Shown piece after piece: positions 48,876-60,700 of a DNA stretch of 64,000 nt. Position 1 is the stretch's first letter, and every line of letters begins with the position of its first letter. Location of the stretch: contig CM049319.1 in NCBI GenBank assembly GCA_026874595.1, positions 52,900,917 through 52,964,916 of the forward strand, read 5' to 3'. Origin of the DNA: Sipunculus nudus (Eukaryota > Annelida > Sipuncula > Golfingiida > Sipunculidae). The position numbers were made by a program, and so were the translations under genes. The notes beneath the pieces were generated by a model. The model was not told the DNA's origin. It worked only from the letters and a program-made list of their open reading frames with translations, and made no database searches.

Positions 48876-49411
48876 GTAACTACAGCTCTGTTATCATCAT
48901 CATCTCATGTCACAGGTAACTACAGCTCTGTTATCATCATCATCTCATGTCACAGGTAACTACAGCTCTGTTATCATCATCATCTCATGTCACAGGTAAC
49001 TACAGCTCTGTTATCATCATCATCTCATGTCACAGGTAACTACAGCTCTGTTATCATCATCATCTCATGTCACAGGTAACTACAGCTCTGTTATCATCAA
49101 CATCTCATGTCACAGGTAACTACAGCTCTGTTATCATCATCATCTCATGTCACAGGTAACTACAGCTCTGTTATCATCATCATCTCATGTCACAGGTAAC
49201 TACAGCTCTGTTTTCATCATCATCTTATGTCACAGGTTACTACAGCTCTGTTATCATCATCATCTCATGTCATAGGTTACTACAGCTCTGTTATCATCAT
49301 CATCTCATGTCACAGGTAACAACAGCTCTGTTATCATCATCATCTCATGTCACAGGTAACTACAGCTCTGTTATCATCATCACCTCATGTCACAGGTAAC
49401 TACAGCTCTGT
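48852..49411 (+). repeat. 40-bp minisatellite replicating the exon end and 5' splice site
   Basis: Fourteen contiguous 40-base units, each of the form tatcatcatcatctcatgtc, acaggtaact, acagctctgt. The word cacaggtaac (or variants cacaggttac at 49231 and cataggttac at 49271) recurs every 40 bases from 48871 to 49391. Most units are identical. Unit 1 is partly exonic; the other 13 are intronic. Confidence 0.97.
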
Positions 49412-49720
49412 TATCTAATCTGTTTTTTGTACATTTTGACTGTTACTGTTCTTAATTGTGTCTTGCAACCCATCTGAAAATGGCAGAGATTATTAATTCC
49501 TAAATAATATATGTATAATAGACATGGTTATGGATATTTTTTTAAAGAATTATAAATAAAAAATTAGGCAAGGAAATTCAAGTTAAAGGAAATTTTAAAT
49601 CCTTAGTTTAATTTGTAATGTTAAATATATAACACAGTGTATTTAATTTATTATTTGATTATTATAATAAGTGAATATTTGGATTCAGTTTATTTCATAT
49701 ATTACAATAAATCTTTGCAG
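49412..49720. other. Remainder of WDR4 intron
   Basis: AT-rich, with a usable acceptor tract ending atctttgcag at 49720. Confidence 0.6.
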
Positions 49721-49907
49721 GACCAAGAAAATCATAGCATATCGGTTGACCTCCGGGAATCAACCTTACCTCACTCTGTTGCATAAATTAGATTTAGAAG
49801 CAGAGATCATGGATATGTGTGTTGACACTGAAGATCAACTCTGGGTGTTACAGAAATCAGAGTCGCCAGCTTTATGTGTGTACCGTCTGACAGAGGATAA
49901 AACTCAG
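49721..49907 (+). CDS. WDR4: WDR4 exon, sixth recognised
   Basis: The 187-base exon has an acceptor atctttgcag and a donor actcag|gtaatt. Its first base completes the arginine codon, and it ends in phase 0. The peptide includes TKKIIAYRL, HKLDLEAEIMDMCVDTEDQL and WVLQKSESPALCVYRL. 'LWVLQ....P.VLYR' is a late WD40-blade signature of WDR4. Against human WDR4 (about 412 residues), roughly the last 70-80 residues, including the conserved helical C-terminal tail, should lie in later exons that I did not find before 64000. Confidence 0.95.
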
Positions 49908-49929
49908 GTAATTGCAATTTTCTTCTGAT

Positions 49930-50130
49930 ACTGGTGTCTTAGGTTAAGGGGAAGGGTACTTGACTGAAATTCAGGAGATCATGTGTTTGAATCATTGCTG
50001 AGATGAGTGCACCTTTCAGGGGTTTCTTGGTGGTATGACCCAGCAAAGTGGAAGATTACACTCCCATGGTGTGCAGATGTGGTACCGGTAGTCACCAAGG
50101 CTTGTTTACAGTGAGAGTAAGGGTGTGTGA
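49930..50130 (+). repeat. tRNA-like SINE, probable
   Basis: It carries aggttaaggggaagggtact then aggagatcatgtgtttgaatc, which has the layout of an A box, an anticodon arm and a B box (TGTTTGAATC). It continues into an unrelated body (gtatgacccagcaaagtgg). It begins 25 bases after the exon donor. Confidence 0.5.
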
Positions 50131-50804
50131 CCACCCAATCGAATAGTCAATAAATTAAATGGAATTCTACAAATGTACTGAGTTAAGTCAGCATTAAATC
50201 TTTCTTGTGATGCTGATTTATATATTTTGACTATATTTTTACAGTAAATTTTCTGAGAGGAGATTAGTTTTCTTTCCTTGAATTTGATTGTGAGTTAAGT
50301 ATGGAGGTACTTACCATATTGTCAGACAATTTATTATTGCATCCTTACTATTAACATTATTGTTTATCAGTCTGTCTGTCAGTCAATTTGTCAGTTAAAT
50401 GTCAGTTGGTCTGTCTCTCAGTTTTTCTTATCAGTTAGTATGTCAGTCTGTTAATCTTCTTGTCATCATGTCTCTCAGTCTGAAAGCCTGTCACTCATGT
50501 CAGAAGAGGCTGATATAAAATTTTTGTTCAGTATAATGATGATTTTACAAATTGTTGTTCATGCGTGGGTGATTAGTAAGGATGCAGTCAGTGCAGAAAA
50601 AAATGGCAAAAAAGCAATTTTGACTAAACAGGAAGACATAAAAGATAATTGTATTGGAAATCTCCGTACATATCATGTCATAGACTTGTATGTTTCTTTT
50701 TTATTATATCATAATATATGACACATGAAAGATGTTGATATTCTAAACAGCAAGTCTTTCTGTTATATAAGTAATCATCAGTACACCGTCAGATCTGACA
50801 TACA
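50131..50804. other. WDR4 intron or downstream DNA with (GTCA)-rich tract
   Basis: 50370-50500 is a degenerate tract of tcagt/gtctgtc words. No exon is recognised; the ORF at 50497-50721 has no domain. Confidence 0.45.
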
Positions 50805-51270
50805 ACACTTTTTAGCGAACCTGTGAGCTTATGCGATGGTGCGTTGTCATCCTTTTTTTGCGTCGTGTGTCGTCTGTTGGTTAACCATAGCTATCTCAAA
50901 AATGGCTGGAGCTAGCATCACCAATTTTTTTGCAAATAATCAGTCATCTTAAAAATTCTATCGGATTTTGTTTATTTTTTTCTAACAACATTTTCTTAGA
51001 TTTTATACGGAAAAAGCTAAAAAGCTTTAAATATCTTCTTCTCCAAAACTGTCCAGCCAAATTGTTCCATATTTCACAGAAATGATCCCTTGAACAATCT
51101 CTCTCAAGTTTGCATAGTTCCAGTTCAGACATTTTTGGCCGAGTTACAGGAGGTTGAACTTAGTCATCTGTCCAAAAAAGCACACTAAAATTTAAATCTT
51201 AGAAACAACTAGAGCTATCATCACCAAATTTTATGCCAATGTTTGTCACATATGTCATATCTGAAATGAA
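50805..51270 (+). repeat. Dispersed repeat with GCGATGG head
   Basis: It starts ttagcgaacctgtgagctta then tgcgatggtgcgttgtcatc and gcgtcgtgtgtcgtctg, then continues colinear with 5112-5540 and 31500-31720. This is the best-preserved head of the family in the window. The copy breaks off near 51262, before the palindrome module. Confidence 0.75.
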
Positions 51271-51620
51271 AAAATGGAGGCATATACTTCCACCAAAAAA
51301 TTTTAATAAAAAAAAGAAAGAATCTATCTACAGAAAGAGTTTGGTGGCCCCATATCTTCTAAGTAGGAGCTGGAGGAACAATTTGGGGGTCCACAACATC
51401 CGTGAAATTAATAAAAAAATGACTTGTGAAAAAAATTACCCATCTTGAATGATACAGACACAAAATTTCTGTTTAAAACATTTAAATATGGACTGCTGGC
51501 AATCAAGAAAAAAATTTCTAGTGCCATTATCCATGACTGGAGAGTGAATCACCATAGATACACAAAAAAAATCTATATTACCATACTGATGTAATTTGAG
51601 AAATCAGATGGAGTGACTGG

Positions 51621-54233
51621 TTTTTTAGCTCAGCTGACTATAAGTCATCTGAGCTATAGTCGTGGTCCATTGTCCGTCGTCCGTCCGTCTGTCCATCCGT
51701 CTGTCCGTCGGTCCGTAGATGTGGCATGTTTTGAAACCGTAAGACCTAGGAATCCAAAATTCGGCATAACTGGAAAACTGGTTCTTTGCGACTTTGTTCC
51801 TTTGAGAAATTAAGGAAAAACCTCAATTTTTTATTAAAAACCTTTTTTCACACTTCAGGACTGCCTAATATCAAAACCACTCATCTGTTTTTCCTCATAT
51901 TTACCATATATATTCCCCGATATAGTTCCTATGTACATGCCAGAAATTATGTCTGTATTATATAATTTTAAAAAAGTTATGGGCCCAAACATAATGCATT
52001 TTGTAAAAAATCAGGAAAAGTATTTGATCACTTAACAAAAAAAATGTTGAAGCTATGGACTTTTTTCCAGTAGTATAACTTTAATTAATCAAAATTTAAT
52101 TGTATACCCAAAATTAGATCAAAATCTTTTAAAATTTTTGAAATATTAACAAAAATAAAAAATTGGTACCTTAAATTTTGCCTAACTTTGACCATGGCAC
52201 GTTTTTTTCTTGTAAGTACTTTGGATTTAATTTTCACAGCATGTTTTTGTTAGCATTTTGTCTGTTAACACCAAAAATTTGAAACCAGTTGATCAAAAAC
52301 TGTAGATTTTATTCAAGTTTTCAAGCACCATGTAACATATTGTTTACATCAAGCTAGTGTTATGCAGTTTGCAAGAGCTCAGCTCCCCAGCTTCAGCTCT
52401 CAGTTCCTAATATTTGGCATACAATTAGATGTCTCCAAAATCCCTTACCATGCCAAGAATTTGGTCACTAGGTCACTTAGTACCTTCGAGATATTAATGA
52501 AAAACTTAATTTTTTCCATTAAAAACCCATTGTTAAACTTCAGGACTGCCTAATATCAAAACCACTGATCTGACTTTAATAATATATATATTCATCTTTT
52601 TCTATACATTCTCAATGCACATGCGAGAAATGATGTCAGTATTGCATAATTGCTTTAAGTTATGGGCCCAAATATAATGCACTTTGTAAAAAATCAAGAA
52701 ATATATTTACTCCCTTAACAAGAGGATTGCTGAAGCTGGAGATTTTTTGTCAGGGATGTAACATTATTTAATCAAGATTCAATTGAATACCCAAAATTAG
52801 TTCTGAATTTTTCAAATTTTATAAGTTATTAGTATAAATATAAAATTAGTACCTTAAATTTTGCCAAACTTTGACCATGGCACGATTGTTTCCTGTGAGC
52901 ACTGTTGATATAATTTTCGTATCATGCACACATACGGATTTCAGCTTTTTAGTTCAGAAAGCTTAAAGAAATTGGCCAAAAATTGTTGCTTTTATTAATG
53001 TTTTTATGAGACCATGTCAGACCATAGCTCTCCCCAGCCCATCTTGAGTCACCTGTATGTTGACCTTCTTGACCTTTCATCAAATTATGCACGCTTGAGG
53101 CAACATCACTGGGGCAGCCAGGCAGCTTATGGCCAGCCACAGTTGAACTGTGATCCAGGTGTCCAACCCAACTCATCTAGTAGTTTTAACTAACAACATA
53201 ACAATAAACAATAAATTAATAAATTTTTATTGGTTTTTAATAACAAATTAAAGAAAAATAGAAAAGGAATTTATTAGTTGATAATAACAGGAAATTAACT
53301 TGCAGTTACTGATGATATAAGAATCTTGTATAGATTTGATAGAATGTCACATATTCCAAATAACACCATGCAGTCACCTATATTATTTTTCAGTTCAATT
53401 TTGATGATAAAAAATAAACCCTATTATTCATTACTAATCATTAGGGATCATATGAAGGAAATTAATGATAGACAAAGATGCAGTTGATAATATTAATCTA
53501 GATTCCTGCTGTGTCTAGTATGTACATTGATGTGAAATTAGTCCAAAATGAATATATTACATTTATTTTTTTTTTAATATGAATAAAAGCCATAAAACCA
53601 GGTACTTATGATCATTATTTAAATATGTGAATTTTGTATATTCTGGATTCTCAACATCATTGTTTGGTATAAACTGAATAAATACCAGATATGGTGCGAA
53701 TACTTTGCAAATGTAATTGAATACGAATATGAATATGTACTCCATTATAAAATTTCTTGCATAAGAATGGGAATTCAGGTAAAAATGAAAGTATATGAAA
53801 ACCAGTGCAAATACTTTCAAAATGTATTCATGAATATATTCTTTGATATTATTTTAATAATCATTTCAGTTGTATTTTTTTTTTTTTAAATCATACGATT
53901 CTGTTATTATTTTTAATAAAAATTATATTTGGGACAATTTGTAATTATTTTTAATAAAAAGTTAAACTCTTATATTGTATGTTCTGCTTATAAGTTATAT
54001 GGCCAAGTCAAAATCTATGTGACAATAGCACTCCATTTGTTAATAAAATAAATGAAATCAAGCCTCTTCCCTGTCTCCAAAGGTACTATCAAAATCATAC
54101 ATAAGCTAAACACCAACAACTCATAATAAAGCTATTATTTATTACCACACAAAACCAGCATGTGCCTCATTTCCAAAACATATTTTTTATCATGTATAAC
54201 AGCTGAGCTCCTAGACCCATGGGTCCCTTGTTT
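51621..54233 (+). mobile_element. Hairpin-headed 2.6-kb repeat element, copy C
   Basis: The head hairpin is at 51627-51655, followed by a shorter (TCCG/TCTG) tract. The tail is CAGCTGAGCTCCTAGACCCA then tgggtcccttg. It is colinear with copies A and B. It lacks about 35 bases after 'ccaaaattcggcata' (near 51770) that the others have. The orientation is the same as the other two. Confidence 0.85.
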
Positions 54234-54459
54234 TTGTGTTCTGCTACTCTTCCAGGACAACTGGCACATTTTAAAATTGTAGCCTAAAATAACAAATTTT
54301 TCTGTTTCAATTTGGCCTTTGACCAATGTTGTTTCATCCAGATTTGCTTGTGGAATTTTCCACATCCCAAAATCTGTAATTGTGAAACTAACAGATTTAA
54401 CTTTGAATTACCCTGACCCAAAGCTGCTTGACACTAAGTTCTCAGAAATTTCGTTAGGG

Positions 54460-54900
54460 ACAATGATAAAACTTGTGAATAATTCAGAATGAGGCTCTAG
54501 TAATTTGCGTTGATGAGGCAGGGCAACACATCTGATTCTGAGAGTGACCTGCCACTGACGGAGCTCAAGCTTCGCTGATCATCAGTACATGGGGGCCGAG
54601 AGCAAAATTAGATTAAAGGTACGCCAAATGAGCTCGGCAGACCTCTTGTTAGCTCTCTCTCTCCAGAGTTCCTCCAGTTTGTTATATTTATGTTTTTATC
54701 TAATTTATTGGCTTGATGTGCTTTGGCTTGATCATAAATAAAAACCCTTGTTTGAATAACAGTCCCAACTAGGTTTTCTCACCCGCGCTTGGTGATTATT
54801 GACGAATTGATTGGGTCTTGCAAACAAGTGTGTTTTGTGTCACTATGATGTACTAGAGGTGGCTCCAACAATGTCGTATTAGGCAGAAACAGTACAGCTA
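54460..54900. promoter_or_regulatory. GC-elevated island, candidate conserved non-coding element
   Basis: Complex sequence with ctgacggagctcaagcttcg, gtacgccaaatgagctcggc and ttggtgattattgacgaatt. No repeat copy or exon is recognised. Function is inferred. Confidence 0.3.
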
Positions 54901-55647
54901 GTGGTCCTTAAACACCTCTTGTCTATCATCTATTGTTCATGCTGTTATTTTTTCTCTTTAATCTGAGACTGAGGTTGAAAGTTGAAAATCTTTTCAATAA
55001 TGGGGATCAGATGGTAAATTCATTTTCTCACATACAGTACTTTGCTGATTTTCGACCCTTGGTTGGTTATCATTTGTGAGCTTGATTTTTATGATGAAGT
55101 TTCCATTAAGTAACATCGTTTGGACTGTTTTATATTTACATCTCATCATTTGACCTGTCCCTCCTACAGATGTCAGGGATTGTCTGTATGTACGTGTTTT
55201 AATAATTCTTTCAAGCGTGAACATATAAGCATTCATATATTATAAATATGTATATAGAAATATAGAAGCATTTAGGATGCAAACAGATGGAGTTGAGACA
55301 TTATTACCGGTGACAATATATATGTATACAGAACAATCTTAATAAATTCAAGAAACAATTGAATGATTAAAGGATTGAAATCTTTAATTAATACAATTAA
55401 AAAATTAGGAAAAGGTATTTATTGCTGTTCCTTGCACTGTAGATTTACCGAAATTTCGTAAATGAGCAATAACACCAGAAGTTAAGCATATCTACCTCAC
55501 GTTGTAATTTTCTTGTGCAACGTTTAAAACAGAACATGAGGATGAAATTTTGTTTGTTTGTTTGAGATATTTTATTGACTCTAGATATGAAAATATCTAA
55601 ATGAGGATAAAATATAAATATGTTGGTGGTTAGGACATACATTATCA

Positions 55648-56461
55648 TTCCTGAATCCCTTCATATCTCTGAATCCCTTCATTATCTCTGAATCCCTTCA
55701 TTATCTCTGAATCCCTTCATATCTCTGAATCCCTTCATTATCTCTGAATCCCTTCATTATCTCTGAATCCCTTCATATCTTTGAATCCCTTCATATCTCT
55801 GAATCTCTTCATATCTCTGAATCCCTTCATTATCTCTGAATCCCTTCATATCTCTTAATCCCTTCATATCTCTGAATCCCTTTATTATTTCTGAATCCCT
55901 TCATATCTCTGAATCCCTTCATATCTCTGAATCCCTTCATTATCTCTGAATCCCTTCATTATCTCTGAATCCCTTCATATCTCTGAATCCCTTCATTATC
56001 TCTGAATCCCTTCATTATCTCTGAATCCCTTCATATCTCTGAATCCCTTCATATCTCTGAATCTCTTCATATCTCTGAATCCCATCATTATCTCTGTATC
56101 CCTTCATATCTCTGAATCCCTTCATATCTCTGAATCCCTTCATTATTTCTGAATCCCTTCATATCTCTGAATCCCTTCATTATCTCTGAATCCCTTCATT
56201 ATCTCTGAATCCCTTCATATCTCTGAATCCCTTCATTATCTCTGAATCCCTTCATTATCTCTGAATCCCTTCATTATCTCTGAATCCCTTCATATCTCTG
56301 AATCCCTTCATTATCTCTGAATCCCTTCATTATTTCTGAATCCCTTCATATCTCTGAATCCCTTCACATCTCTGAATCCCTTCATTATCTCTGAATCCCT
56401 TCATTATCTCTGAATCCCTTCATATCTCTGAATCTCTTCATATCTCTGAATCTCTTCATGT
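55648..56461 (+). repeat. Minisatellite of 18- and 19-bp units
   Basis: About 44 units of catatctctgaatccctt (18) or cattatctctgaatccctt (19), differing by one T. Rare variants are tcttaatccctt, gaatctcttc and ttatttctgaatc. The two lengths occur in mixed order, often as one short then two long units. Confidence 0.95.
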
Positions 56462-57776
56462 GTGTCATATTTGGCTTGTTTACTGCTTGGCTTTTGTTTG
56501 TGAGGGCTTCAATTTTGTGAAAGACAAATAATTGGAATTTTGAAACTGTCATGAATAAGGCACCTCATCTTCCAGGGCTTGACATAAAATTTTGAAGAGA
56601 TTTGCCAAGAAGGGCAAGTGACAACTAGCTTGTACTTACCCTACATGAATTTTTACTTGTCCTACAAAAACCAGTAATCATAGCCACAACCACAAAAAAT
56701 GCAATCTACATGATTATTTTGCAACAGTATGCATATCCGAATGTTTGTTTGTTAATAAAATTTCTCTTTGGCATTTGCACAGGTTAAAACATGCAGGTAA
56801 TTTAAGCTACAGTTATTAAAATATGATTTCACCTGAAAAAAGAAAGTGGCCAACTTAAGATAAGTCAAGATTCAGGCCTTTGTATAAAGGTTCATGTTGC
56901 ACCCACTTGCCCAGTCGGGCAAATATGAACCCACTTTTGGTTGCCCTACCAAGCATTTTCTGGAACTTTTACTTGCCCCTGCCAAGCGGTTAACCATTAA
57001 CGTTGAGCCTTGTGGGCTCTACACAGGTGAATGGTCAATTATAATATCCCCTGATTCCCATTTTATGTATGTTTTCCTCACCTCTAAGTTTAAAAAATTG
57101 AACCCGCAAAATGTGCTATATAAATAAATAACATATATTTTGATATTTGTAAATTAAAGATGGACAGTATAATCATTATCAGTTATTCATATTTTCTTTC
57201 TTCAGGTGAAAGAATTTGTACTATTTTTTTAAGTATATCAGAGTGCCTATTCAAATCAGTGTGATAATAGGTATATTATGGTTATTTTACCATTAGCTTA
57301 GATCATGAAAATGGGACCCTCACGAAACAATGAAAAAGTGAAAATCGTTAAATATATAGACCTGTGAATATAAATGCAACCACAGTATGTTTTAGTAAAA
57401 AGAGCACAGGTGTTAACTGGGGAACACCAGATGTTATGAACAAGTTTGTAACTTACTGACAGTGTGTTTGCTGATAAGACCAGAGCTATCAACATGAGGG
57501 GATAAGAACTGTGATGATGATACACTGTGCTACTTGATAATGTGTGTCATAAGAGCACGTAAAATGTTTAGAAAATGTCTGCCCCAGCTGTGGCCTGGTC
57601 TCGGGACATTTTTGATTATATTTGTGATGGTTAGGTTTTATTGACAAAACCAGATTTGAGACAAAAATGAATATAGTGTAACCTAAGTTAGTTTTTTTTT
57701 TATTCACAGAAAGGGCAAAATTTTAATTATAGTAACAGTAAAACATATAACTTGAAATAAAAGTAATAATCACAGA
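56462..57776. other. Unassigned stretch
   Basis: No exon was accepted. A good-looking acceptor (ttttctttcttcag) ends at 57205 but leads to a stop after eight codons. Bases 56880-57010 (ttgcccagtcgggcaaa, actttttacttgcccctgcc) may be a diverged repeat. Confidence 0.4.
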
Positions 57777-58095
57777 GGGGGTACGATATAGCCTAGTGGT
57801 TAAGGCTTTGGAATTTGGAGCTGAAGGTAGCTGGTTCAAAATCCACCGGTGCCTTAATGGCATAATGGTGTTATATCCATGGTGAGATTTGCTCTAATGA
57901 CTTAATGACAGGTAATGACTTCTGGATTATTCCTAACCCCGTGCATATAAAACCTGAAATCCAGAAGGCTTCATAATAACATGTCATCCTTGTCATATGG
58001 ATACCTTCATCCTCATTTAATAGACAGTGCCACCAACAGGCCATGAACCTTTCCTTTAAAAAAAGGATACTTGCCACTTGAACTTGAACAGATAA
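57777..58095 (+). mobile_element. tRNA-derived SINE, near full length
   Basis: The head starts around gggggtacgatatagcctag. The A-box region tagcctagtggttaag lies at about 57789-57803, and the B box GGTTCAAAATCC is at 57833-57844. The body carries gacttctggattattcc and tagacagtgccaccaacagg, shared with fragments near 6715 and 44031; the B-box part is shared with 46515. This is the most complete copy in the window. Confidence 0.7.
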
Positions 58096-60050
58096 AATAA
58101 TAAAATTTAATTATGTTATGTTGTGCCTTTACCTGTTCAGCAAAATAGTTCTGGTATTATCATATTGTACCCTGATTATATGAATTAGTTAGAGAAACAC
58201 TATAATAAAGTGGAACCAAAAAAATCAACCCATCCAGCCTAATTTTAACAAAAAGTACAAAGAAACCCATCCTTTCTTAAGCCTAATGTTTCATGAGGTA
58301 TGGTTTATTATTCTTGTTTGTTTTTACTGAACTTTATTTGATTGACCACATATGTAAATATTTTAATGACCGATCAGTTTGATAATGTGCTTGCCACCAG
58401 GTGGAGTACTTGTATGTGGTATGTGAATAGCTTGTCCCAGATGTTGGTTAGAATGATTTAAAGCCTCCCCTATACATCTTCCTTCTGTCAGTGGTCCTTT
58501 CTACTCAAAACTAACCTTTCACATAGGCATTGTCTCTCTCAATGCTCAACTCTAAAACTTTAAAATTGAAATTTGTTACAGTTTCAAGAAAGCATAAGAT
58601 TTTGTTCCCATGCAAATGCTTACAAACATTACTTATTCTATGCAGCCTTTACCACAAAAACACCCATGTTTTTGTAATTTGCCTTGAAACAATTCTTGTC
58701 CAGCGTACTTGAATCGACTACATTAGCCTCTCCATAACATTTATATCGTAAATTTGCCAATGGTGGATCAAATGCCCCAGTGCATTGTTGGGTTCAGATT
58801 TTGATGCCCACAAACACGAACCAGCAGAGGTATAGTCTAGTGAGTCTGAGCCTGTGCAGTAGGCCTTTCTCCATTTCTTTCAGCAATTGTATTAGAATAA
58901 TTCAGCTGCCATTATGTTGTACAAGCCTTATGAAGCTGGACAGGGAAATTGGCATATTATATGTTGACAATCCAGCAAAGGTAATGAGAAATTTCTGTTG
59001 ATAAACATTGGCAACCATACTAACGGTATCATTATGGTCAAAACCCTCATATCTAAAATAATCTTTATCTGGTGTGTGTCTTTCTTGTTGAAAAATAAAA
59101 TTTTAAATTTTTTATTTAGTTGAAATTTAAAATTCCATTTTAGGGTAGATGGAAACATGATAATGGGGAAAAACAAAAAATACACATTTTTTAGATATTG
59201 TCACGTAGTTTATTGTAAGTCCACTAAAAAGTTGTTTACTGTTTCTGGGTGTTTAAAATAGTGAACCTTTTAAAATAATAAAATGTTGCAAAATAATGTA
59301 AAACATATAAAAAAGTTCAAATTATTTATAAATATCAGAAAAATCACTGTACCAAGTTTAGAAAAATGTATACTTAATGAGGTCTAATATGAATTTAAAG
59401 CAATTTTGGATTGATTTTAAATATGAGGGGATTTGACAATAATGAGACCATTAATGTAGTTCTTATAATGATGCTGGATATGTCTTTATGTTTTGTCTTG
59501 GCTATCTATATTTCATTGGCTTTCCATAAGTGCCTGTTTTGTCTGTGTTATCATGTCAGTGTGAATGTTGCTCAATTGGTGTATCATTGGAGTATTTTTC
59601 TCGAGAATATTACTTTATATAAAAAGTACAGGGATCATTTAATCTCAAACAAGTCATGTGAATTTCTTTGCCTGTGATAGAAGTGATGCCTCAAATTATT
59701 TATAAATTTTTAGACCTGTTCTGTTTAAGTGTTAAATTGATACAAAGATAACATTGTGATCCCCAGTTTATTCATCTGCATTCCAAGAAAAGTTTAGTAA
59801 TTTCAGTGTTAGTTAAAGGCAGAACTCTATGATGCTATATTTAGTATTTTCACAAAATAGGATTTTATTTATTGAACTGCTTTATTTTACCAACTTATTG
59901 TATTGTGCTTTAACAATCTGTGCCATGTATAGTTATTTTTCAAGCTGGACCATTGCTTTATTAACATTCCTCACACTTTGACATCTCTACATCACTATAT
60001 AATTATCACAAATAAATTTCAGTGTTTAAAAGAAATTATTTTGAAGTTCG
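58096..60050. other. AT-rich stretch, nothing recognised
   Basis: About 2 kb without a recognisable exon, RNA gene or family repeat. ORFs of 60-88 codons (e.g. 59411-59677) have no recognisable domain. Confidence 0.45.
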
Positions 60051-60059
60051 ACCATTTAT

Positions 60060-60700
60060 AGCCTAAATGGAACTTGCTGAGGACAGCGTTATCCAGAAGA
60101 AAGTAAAATTCTCGGATGAGGGGGCTGCGGACAGATTCTCGCAGACATGTCAAACCTTGTATGTACAGACTGGTCATGTCTGTTGGGTAAACCACATGTC
60201 GTGGCCCTGAATGGCACTGACCCATTTGGTTGCCACGGCGATTCAGCTCCTCATTGTTGGCTAATTAACGAGAACCTAAATTTGGTGCTCGTTAGTGAAG
60301 TGAGGATGCCTTGGAAGCTAAAGACTAGTGAAGGATAGCGGTGGAGGCATGTGGCTCGCGGCCAGCGGTGCCAGCTCACTGCCGGGGTCAGAGTAAATAT
60401 GTGACACTTTCATTGTCTAAATTGAATCTGCTACATGGTCGCAGACTCAGTGGGCTCGTGGTAATCAGGTTATGGGCAGCGAATTCACACAATTTGCTGT
60501 GTGTCACTAAATTATTGCCGCCTTAAATTCACACGATTGCTGGTCCATCCCCTTGCTAGATGTATCAAGCCTTTCATGAAATATGACATTTGGGGGGCTA
60601 ACTACCAGGCGCTGAAGCCCACGGCTTGTCCTGCCTCCCTCTCGTATCCTGAGGCTAAAGGTTAACCAAGTTGACTAATTTATTTTGATACATAAGCACG
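60060..60700. promoter_or_regulatory. 640-bp GC-elevated island, candidate conserved non-coding element
   Basis: The most striking composition block after that at 24 kb. It contains tgttggctaattaacgagaa (homeodomain TAATTA), tcctcattgttggc (Sox-like CATTGTT), ggccctgaatggcactgacc and ggggtcagagtaaatatgtg. All frames are broken into short ORFs and no repeat copy exists. Enhancer or structured RNA are the main alternatives; neither is proven. Confidence 0.4.

Noticed and set aside
48852-49411. CRISPR-like regular array
   Set aside because: Units are contiguous with no unique spacers, in an intron of a eukaryotic gene; it is a minisatellite.
57184-57235. Candidate next WDR4 exon after a strong acceptor (ttttctttcttcag, ending 57205)
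   Set aside because: In the required phase 0 it gives only eight residues before a stop and lacks the conserved C-terminal segment of WDR4.
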